Origin: Alphaproteobacteria bacterium
Lineage (GTDB): Bacteria > Pseudomonadota > Alphaproteobacteria > RUG11792
Direction of reading: 5' to 3'
Length of the DNA: 21,113 nucleotides
Assembly (NCBI GenBank): GCA_017450545.1
Contig: JAFSTL010000069.1
Location: 1-21,113 of the forward strand
This document shows positions 1 to 5,519 of this stretch, one piece after another (within the stretch, counting starts at the first letter, position 1; the number at the start of each line of letters is the position of its first letter). The translations under genes were made by a program, and so were the position numbers. The notes under the pieces were generated by a model. It made no database searches. It saw nothing but the letters and a program-made list of their open reading frames with translations, and had not been told where the DNA came from.

Positions 1-1300
1 CTTTTTCGCCAAGCATTTCGCTATGGTCTGATGCCCAGATTATATAAAATTTACCTCCCTTCTGCTTATTAAATCGCTCAAATACTCGTACTATAAAGGT
101 ATCGTTATATCTCATTGCATTATCGTATTCATCAATTTTTGCACTGCCGCTATTGCTAAAATGCCCTTTATCCTCATAACCTTTCGGAAAATTTGCTGCA
201 TATGGTGTATGAATACAGCGCTGGTGTAAAACTATAAAATTACGTTTTGCATACTTCTGAGCATCAATTAACTCCAATATATAATTATCTTTTATCTCAG
301 ATGCTCGATTTGTATCATTCTCGCGAGTTACTAAAACATCGATATACCGTGAACTTTTATTACAAACGCTATTAACTATATTTTTAGGGTCGGATGCTAA
401 GTAAAATGTCTTAAATCCATTCTCTTTCGCAAATTTAAACAAACTTGTTGCGCCGCTATCATTCAGTTTGACATTATCTGGTTCGTATATCACATTCGTC
501 ATAAATCTGAGTGATGCTTTTGTGCATACTGCCCCAGATACCCCTTGTCTGTAATAAAAATTTTTATTTTTCGATAATTTACGCAAATTCGGGGTGGTAT
601 CACGCGAGTATCCAAAAAGTGACATATGATTTATATTTACGCTTTCGCCCAAGATATACACGATTGTAATCGGCTCATCCGACGCATTCCCAACGTTCGT
701 TATCGAGTATTCTTTATACCTAGGCGGATTATATTTCTGAAACCAGGAGGTCACATAGTATGAAAAGCTTTTTAGTGTATTCGATATCGATATTCGTCCA
801 TCTACTGGATAAGGTATGCAATTATCAACATGCTCATACACTATTATTGGAAGAGTTATAACTAAAATAAGCGTGCCCCAAATATTTTTTATCCGTTGGA
901 ATCGCAATACAATCCACATCAATACAAACGGCACAATCACCGTGGGCAATATTTGCCAGTGATCTTTTATGGCATCGCTTACTCCAATCAATACGTCCTG
1001 CCATTCTGCGAATATCATATCGAAATCGAATTGTGTCATCAAACGCCCGAAATATGATAATCTAGAAAATTGCATCAGTTGCAAAACGCACAGTAATACT
1101 AATACTGCAACATTCAAACCGCTATATTTATTCAATATAAGCCCAACGCTCAGCGGTGCTAAAAATATCAACACTCTTATCCACGAAGTTATCGCGTATG
1201 TGGGAGTATATGTCGCGTATATTATATCAGGTAGTGTATATAATGCCTCTATGCAGAGAAGAAGAAGTACAAAGTTTATCCATTCAGCTATTTTTATCAT
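1..1300 (-). CDS. Phosphoethanolamine transferase-like sulfatase-fold membrane enzyme, paralogue 2 (3' end outside window)
   Basis: Frame read by me: 433 complete codons from an ATG at 1300, still open at the window edge. The product is a close paralogue of the neighbouring gene at 1297-2892. About five hydrophobic segments (roughly residues 8-28, 40-57, 62-80, 117-134, 139-156) precede a soluble sulfatase-like domain. Seen motifs are GES at 218-220, where S220 sits at the nucleophile position usually held by Thr in EptA, followed by HMSLFGYSRDTTP, and the metal-binding Asp-His pair at 425-426 in FYIIWASDH. Family knowledge: such inner-membrane enzymes move phosphoethanolamine from phosphatidylethanolamine to lipid A or core sugars on the periplasmic side. 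The start overlaps the stop of the upstream paralogue in an ATGA, so translation is probably coupled. The exact acceptor, and whether the donor is phosphoethanolamine or phosphoglycerol, cannot be told from sequence. Confidence 0.87.
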   Translation of the reverse strand, partial: MIKIAEWINFVLLLLCIEALYTLPDIIYATYTPTYAITSWIRVLIFLAPLSVGLILNKYSGLNVAVLVLLCVLQLMQFSRLSYFGRLMTQFDFDMIFAEWQDVLIGVSDAIKDHWQILPTVIVPFVLMWIVLRFQRIKNIWGTLILVITLPIIVYEHVDNCIPYPVDGRISISNTLKSFSYYVTSWFQKYNPPRYKEYSITNVGNASDEPITIVYILGESVNINHMSLFGYSRDTTPNLRKLSKNKNFYYRQGVSGAVCTKASLRFMTNVIYEPDNVKLNDSGATSLFKFAKENGFKTFYLASDPKNIVNSVCNKSSRYIDVLVTRENDTNRASEIKDNYILELIDAQKYAKRNFIVLHQRCIHTPYAANFPKGYEDKGHFSNSGSAKIDEYDNAMRYNDTFIVRVFERFNKQKGGKFYIIWASDHSEMLGEK

Positions 1301-2892
1301 CTATATGTCTTATAAGTTACCGTCTTATTTTCTTCATCCTTATATGCTTCCATATACCCATTTCGACCATCATAATCAAGCCCATTTATATGGAAGACAT
1401 TTTCCTTTTGGTTCGGATTATGTATCTTATAGCCCAAAATACCGGCTATCATTTGAGCTATTTCATAATGCGTCGGTTTATATATAGATTTTATCCTTTT
1501 CATAAATTCATCATCGTTGCTTTGCGCCATTACCGGTATTTCTGCGCAAATTGGTACCAAGCTGGAGTGACCCCAAACTCCTTCTTCGCCGAATAATTCA
1601 TTGTGATCAGAGGCAAATATTATGTAAAATTTGCCGCTGATCTGCTTATTAAAGCGATCGAATACTCGCGATAAAAACGTGTCTTCATACAACATCACAT
1701 TATCATATTCGTCAATCTTCGGCTCGTTACTTCCCGTATAATGATGTTTATCTGTATATCCTTCGGGGAAATTTTCTGTATACGGACAATGCGGACAACG
1801 TTGATGAATTATTATGAAATTTCGCTCAGTGAGTTCCTGTTTGTCCAGAGTATCTAAAATATACTCATCCCGGCGTTTATCTACTGTCGCTTCATTTCCT
1901 GTCTTCGTCACACATACATCTATATATTTTTTATGAGCAGTACATATCGAGGAAAGCATTTTGTTATCTTGCGATGTTATATAAAATACTTTAAATCCAT
2001 TATCATGCGCAAGTTTACATAAACTCGTCTCACTATTCGCATTTAACTTCACGTTATTTGGCTCCCATATCACATTTGCCATGAATTTATTCGCAGCCTT
2101 CGTACATACCGCTCCCGCTATGCCGCGCGTATAGTAAAAATTTTCATTCTCAGCCAACTTTTTCAACAAAGGCGTCGTATCTCGCTCGTATCCATATAAT
2201 GACATATGATTCGCCGTCATACTTTCACCGACTATGTATACTACCGTTATTGGCTCATCACATTTTATTCCAACATTCTTAATTTCGTAGGAGGCATATT
2301 TAGGAGTTTTGTACTCCGCGAATATATCCCGTATCGCAAATGAAAAGCTCTTTAACGTATTATCCAACGCGATCCTGCCGTCTATAGGGTACGGTACGCC
2401 ACGTAGAAAACAATCTGCAACAAATACAGAGCCCAAAGTTACTAATAAAACAAATGTTCCTATAACAGAACGCTTTATATTTAGTTCTGTCAACACAAAC
2501 ACTAATGCAAAAGGGATGAGCACTGCAGGTATTACAAGCCAATGTTTTGAAAAAGCATCTACAGCTCCGAGCAATATATCGTTCCATTCATCGAACATTG
2601 TCACAAAATCATAAGGCGTTACCACTCGTCCAAAACAAGATATTATAGAAAACTGCATCAATTGAAGACCACATAGTAACGCTATAATCGCATATGTTAG
2701 CCATTTGTATTTGTTATATATCAGCCCAACACTTAACGGCATCAGCATCAACAACAGACGCAAAAACGTCGCATATCCGAACGAAACCTTATATGATTCA
2801 TTAAATAATCGAACAATATAATCCGGCACCATAAACAACAGCACCAGAGATATAACCAGCAATATTTGCTTTGTGTATTCATTCTTTTGCAT
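1297..2892 (-). CDS. Phosphoethanolamine transferase-like sulfatase-fold membrane enzyme, paralogue 1
   Basis: 531 aa, the usual size of the EptA/CptA family. Five predicted N-terminal membrane helices (about residues 9-30, 41-60, 64-85, 118-138, 142-160) are followed by a periplasmic alkaline-phosphatase/sulfatase domain. Catalytic signatures are GES 222-224 (S224 at the nucleophile position, normally Thr), HMSLYGYERDTTP just after it, H363 and H368 in IIHQRCPHCPY, the Asp-His metal ligands 429-430 in FASDH, and Gly-His 441-442. The inferred role is transfer of a phosphoethanolamine group to lipopolysaccharide, lowering surface negative charge and potentially cationic-peptide sensitivity; the substrate is unproven. 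The start is supported by GGAG five bases upstream of ATG. The gene overlaps the end of yidC by 14 bases and its stop overlaps the next paralogue's ATG, placing both in the rpmH-yidC transcription unit. Confidence 0.92.
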   Translation of the reverse strand: MQKNEYTKQILLVISLVLLFMVPDYIVRLFNESYKVSFGYATFLRLLLMLMPLSVGLIYNKYKWLTYAIIALLCGLQLMQFSIISCFGRVVTPYDFVTMFDEWNDILLGAVDAFSKHWLVIPAVLIPFALVFVLTELNIKRSVIGTFVLLVTLGSVFVADCFLRGVPYPIDGRIALDNTLKSFSFAIRDIFAEYKTPKYASYEIKNVGIKCDEPITVVYIVGESMTANHMSLYGYERDTTPLLKKLAENENFYYTRGIAGAVCTKAANKFMANVIWEPNNVKLNANSETSLCKLAHDNGFKVFYITSQDNKMLSSICTAHKKYIDVCVTKTGNEATVDKRRDEYILDTLDKQELTERNFIIIHQRCPHCPYTENFPEGYTDKHHYTGSNEPKIDEYDNVMLYEDTFLSRVFDRFNKQISGKFYIIFASDHNELFGEEGVWGHSSLVPICAEIPVMAQSNDDEFMKRIKSIYKPTHYEIAQMIAGILGYKIHNPNQKENVFHINGLDYDGRNGYMEAYKDEENKTVTYKTYR

Positions 2893-4561
2893 ATAATCTC
2901 CGCGTTACAACTTGCTGTTGAATTATACTGAATATATTGCTTATTGTCCAATATATCACGACCGCAACTGGAAATGATGCGCATATATACGTGAATAACA
3001 ATGGCATAAATAGCATCATATTTTCTTGCATCTTCTGCTCACTTGTTTTATTCGCCGATTGCATTTTTCCAGTTGATGACAACTTTTGCTGAAAAAACAT
3101 CGTCAGTCCCATTATTATCGGGCACAATCCTATTTGCAAAAAACTTGGTGGCGTCCAATCAATCAATCCAAATAAATTGAACAGATACAAATTATCTGGA
3201 GCCGAGAGATCTTTTATCCATCCGAAAAGCGGAGCATGTCGCATCTCTATGCTGATGAAGAAGATTTTGTATAGACAAAAGAAAATCGGCGCTTGCAACA
3301 GCATTGGTAAGCATCCAGACATAGGGGACACTTTTTCTTTTCTATACAACATCATCATTTCTTGATTCATTCGCATCTTGTCATTAGCATACGTCCTTTG
3401 CAACATTGCAATCTTGGGCTGTATTTCTCGCATCTTTGCCATAGACACAAAAGATTTTTTCATAAGAGGATAAGTTATAATCCTGAAGAGCAATGTCAAT
3501 ACCAATATTACAATCCCCATATTCGAGAATATATCCGCGAAAATATCTACAAGCTGGATGAGTGGCTTTGTTATGATGAAAAACCATCCAAAATCAATCG
3601 CCATTTCAAATTTATCCAAATGCGCTTTATCTCTGTAATCCTTCAACACCGCATAATCTTTCGCCCCAGTAAATATCGAATAAGTCATTTCCGCTGTTTC
3701 GCTCGGAGCTAATTCTATATTTCCACGCTTTTTCGTGATTATCTTATATGTATCATCATCGACTTTGTCGTAACTTACTGTTACATTTTTGCTTTTATTG
3801 ACAATAGAGCAAAGCCAATATAAATCGGTATATCCAATCCACTTGCAATCCTTCAAACTTTTATGTGCGTCAATATCTTTGTATTTTATCTCATCAACCT
3901 TATTGTCAAAATAACCAACTAGCCCCTCATGTACCACCGCATAGTTATGCTGTTCTGGCTTTGTCCTCACAAGTTCTGAGCGCGCTGAAAGTCTCACATT
4001 TTGACTTGTCAAGTTTGCTATTTTATCTTTAATTTTCCACAAATACTTATCGTCTATGCTTACTGTTCTTTCTATAACCAACCCATTTTGCGCTTTTGTT
4101 TCCATTTTAATTATATTTTGATTTTTCTCGATTAGTTTCCAATTCGCCTTATCGGATACGCTATCTTTACCATCCTTGTCAATATACGATATTGCATAGT
4201 AGAATTGATTTGCCGTATTTTTTGGTGTTAACAACATCACATTTTCGCTATTCTCATCAGTAGTTTGTTTATATTTTTTCAGAATAACTGAATCAATAAC
4301 TCCGCCGTTCAAATCAATAGTGCCTGTTATATGCGTATTTTCTAACTTTACCCGTGTATTACTGCTCATTGCATCCTTAACTGAAATCGTTTCCGACTTC
4401 TCGCTACTCTGCGTCTCTTCGGTGTCTTCTGTCTGCTGTTGTGTTTCAGAACTTGAGTTTGTGGAAGTAAAATAATCATATCCAACCATAATCACCATAA
4501 AACAAACCATAGCAATTATAAAATTTTTAGAGCTCGTGGGCTCGTTATTGTTAAATGTCAT
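2879..4561 (-). CDS. yidC: Membrane protein insertase YidC
   Basis: 560 aa, the expected length for a Gram-negative YidC. Residues 12-31 form the N-terminal signal-anchor helix, followed by an acidic Ser/Glu/Thr-rich linker (33-60) and the large periplasmic beta-domain (about 65-310). The conserved Oxa1-type core starts near 320. R360 in LTLLFRIITYPL is the conserved intramembrane arginine that receives hydrophilic parts of substrates. The cytoplasmic hairpin and following helix with MAKMREIQPKI (374-384) and EKVSPMSGCLPMLLQAPIF (409-427) are family hallmarks. The protein inserts and folds inner-membrane proteins alone or with SecYEG. A strong AAGGAGA lies five bases upstream of ATG. The gene follows yidD by 17 bases. 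The C-terminal tail after the last helix is short (VVTRRLYAKE). Confidence 0.98.
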   Translation of the reverse strand: MTFNNNEPTSSKNFIIAMVCFMVIMVGYDYFTSTNSSSETQQQTEDTEETQSSEKSETISVKDAMSSNTRVKLENTHITGTIDLNGGVIDSVILKKYKQTTDENSENVMLLTPKNTANQFYYAISYIDKDGKDSVSDKANWKLIEKNQNIIKMETKAQNGLVIERTVSIDDKYLWKIKDKIANLTSQNVRLSARSELVRTKPEQHNYAVVHEGLVGYFDNKVDEIKYKDIDAHKSLKDCKWIGYTDLYWLCSIVNKSKNVTVSYDKVDDDTYKIITKKRGNIELAPSETAEMTYSIFTGAKDYAVLKDYRDKAHLDKFEMAIDFGWFFIITKPLIQLVDIFADIFSNMGIVILVLTLLFRIITYPLMKKSFVSMAKMREIQPKIAMLQRTYANDKMRMNQEMMMLYRKEKVSPMSGCLPMLLQAPIFFCLYKIFFISIEMRHAPLFGWIKDLSAPDNLYLFNLFGLIDWTPPSFLQIGLCPIIMGLTMFFQQKLSSTGKMQSANKTSEQKMQENMMLFMPLLFTYICASFPVAVVIYWTISNIFSIIQQQVVTRRLYAKE

Positions 4562-4578
4562 TTATATCTCCTTTATCT

Positions 4579-4812
4579 TTAAGGTATCGGATCGTATCCG
4601 CAATTACTATATCCCTTCAATCCAGGACGGCACCGTAATATTCGTTTTAATGACAAAAATCCACCCTTTACTGCCCCATACTTATTGACTGCCTCCATTG
4701 CATATACCGAACAAGTTGGTACATACCTACAACAAGGGCGTTTCCAAGAAAACACAACCCTATAAAGTTTTATCATTGCTATAAAAATTTCTTTTATCAC
4801 GTTTTCTCTCAC
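4579..4812 (-). CDS. yidD: Membrane protein insertion efficiency factor YidD
   Basis: 77 aa, typical for this family. The diagnostic motif is visible: CCRYVPTCSVYAMEAV at about 27-42, then KGGFLSLKRILRCRPG, ending in a DPIP tail. The N-terminus (about residues 1-20) reads as an amphipathic helix, consistent with peripheral attachment to the inner membrane. The family assists YidC/Sec-dependent insertion. The chosen start overlaps the 3' end of rnpA by 53 bases; an internal Met at residue 13 would reduce this but would remove half of the conserved amphipathic helix, so the longer start is preferred. The neighbourhood rpmH-rnpA-yidD-yidC is the canonical order and strengthens the call. Confidence 0.95.
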   Translation of the reverse strand: MRENVIKEIFIAMIKLYRVVFSWKRPCCRYVPTCSVYAMEAVNKYGAVKGGFLSLKRILRCRPGLKGYSNCGYDPIP

Positions 4813-5152
4813 AGCATTTGAATTTATTCAAAGCATACAGAAAATCAGACTTTAAATCGACAAACTTCATTGTCGTAGTGCCTGTGGTTGCAATGAACAC
4901 GAAAGCATACCCTGGCAAAATCTTATCGCAGAATTCGCGAACCAAAGAACGCAATCTCCTCTTAGCAAAATTTCGTTTGACCGCAGTTCCAACTTTCCGA
5001 CTGGCAGTATAACCAACAAGCGAAACATCCGCATCAAGTTTCCGACAAACAGTCACAACACCTTTCGTTCTAACAGTCGCTCCGTTTCTGGTTATGTCCA
5101 AAAATATCGCTCGCTTTTTGATTACCTTTGTAAACACGGTCGACTTATGCAC
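4760..5152 (-). CDS. rnpA: Ribonuclease P protein component
   Basis: 130 aa. RnpA binds the catalytic RNase P RNA and helps it recognise the 5' leader of precursor tRNAs. The RNR signature of the family is clear at about residues 58-73 (VKRNFAKRRLRSLVRE), preceded by the usual IKKRAIFLDI N-terminal strand and helix and the central VGYTASRKVGTAVKRN stretch. The initiation codon is GTG at 5152 and lies inside the last codons of rpmH (GTGCATAA), so rnpA translation is probably coupled to rpmH. The C-terminus overlaps the beginning of yidD by 53 bases. The C-terminal tail after about residue 112 is lysine/arginine-rich and not conserved. I saw no RNase P RNA gene in the window. Confidence 0.95.
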   Translation of the reverse strand: MHKSTVFTKVIKKRAIFLDITRNGATVRTKGVVTVCRKLDADVSLVGYTASRKVGTAVKRNFAKRRLRSLVREFCDKILPGYAFVFIATTGTTTMKFVDLKSDFLYALNKFKCCERKRDKRNFYSNDKTL

Positions 5153-5279
5153 TCAGTCTCTTTCGTCCCTTAGCTCTCCTTGCGGACAAAACTTTTCTTC
5201 CGCCAACTGTTGCCATCCTGCTTAAAAATCCATGCCTTCTCTTGCGAACCAAATTGCTCGGCTGATATGTACGTTTCAT
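5145..5279 (-). CDS. rpmH: 50S ribosomal protein L34
   Basis: 44 aa, exactly the usual L34 length. The sequence begins MKRTYQPSNLVRKRRHGF and continues with RMATVGGRKVLSARRAKGRK, the textbook L34 pattern: a small, extremely basic protein of the large subunit. The ATG is at 5277-5279 and the TAA at 5145-5147. A GGTGA lies four bases upstream of the ATG. The last eight bases overlap the GTG start of rnpA. It is the first gene of the minus-strand cluster rpmH-rnpA-yidD-yidC-ept-ept. Confidence 0.97.
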   Translation of the reverse strand: MKRTYQPSNLVRKRRHGFLSRMATVGGRKVLSARRAKGRKRLSA

Positions 5280-5316
5280 AATTTCACCAAAAATCAACAA
5301 AAATATCACTTCTGCC

Positions 5317-5346
5317 ATAGTAACATAACCTCATCGCAACTGTCCA
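5317..5346 (-). promoter_or_regulatory. Putative sigma-70-type promoter of the rpmH cluster
   Basis: On the minus strand TGGACA (5341-5346) is followed after 18 bases by TACTAT (5317-5322). Transcription would start near 5310, giving a leader of about 30 bases before rpmH. The -35 is a 5/6 match and the -10 a 4/6 match to consensus. This is the only reasonable candidate in the divergent spacer between rpmH and tRNA-Phe. Inference from sequence only. Confidence 0.45.
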
Positions 5347-5379
5347 GAAATTTTTTATCGTGCAAAACATGTTTTGGTT

Positions 5380-5408
5380 TTGACATTGTGCGTGATTTGT
5401 TGTATCAT
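5380..5408 (+). promoter_or_regulatory. Strong sigma-70-type promoter for tRNA-Phe and downstream genes
   Basis: A perfect TTGACA (5380-5385) is separated by exactly 17 bases from TATCAT (5403-5408), a 5/6 match to the -10 consensus. The predicted start is near 5415, only about ten bases before the mature 5' end of the tRNA. No terminator is seen between the tRNA and the helicase gene, so this promoter probably also drives the helicase and lolD. Confidence 0.8.
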
Positions 5409-5424
5409 GATGACGGTTGTGAAT

Positions 5425-5500
5425 GCCCAGATAGCTCAGTTGGTAGAGCAAGAGACTGAAAATCTCTGTGTCGTTGGTTCGATTCCGACTCTGGGCACCA
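5425..5500 (+). tRNA. tRNA-Phe (anticodon GAA)
   Basis: A 76-base cloverleaf with an encoded CCA. The acceptor stem pairs GCCCAGA (5425-5431) with TCTGGGC (5490-5496), all seven pairs Watson-Crick. The D-stem is GCTC/GAGC with loop AGTTGGTA. The anticodon stem pairs AGAGA with TCTCT around loop CTGAAAA, anticodon GAA at 5458-5460, decoding UUC/UUU. The variable region is GTGTC, and the T arm is GTTGG/CCGAC with loop TTCGATT, including one G-T pair. The discriminator is A and CCA occupies 5498-5500. The tRNA lies between divergent promoters, and a helicase ORF follows after 19 bases. Confidence 0.97.
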
Positions 5501-5519
5501 TGTGTGAATTCCTGGAAAA

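Noticed and set aside
969..1596. Two overlapping plus-strand open frames (172 and 146 aa)
   Set aside because: They lie antisense to the two transferase paralogues, whose minus-strand frames show clear conserved catalytic motifs. The plus-strand products have biased, non-protein-like composition and no ribosome-binding site.
5280..5424. Replication origin next to rpmH
   Set aside because: rpmH is near oriC in some bacteria, but no cluster of DnaA boxes or AT-rich 13-mers is seen here, and dnaA is not adjacent. The spacer is explained by two divergent promoters.
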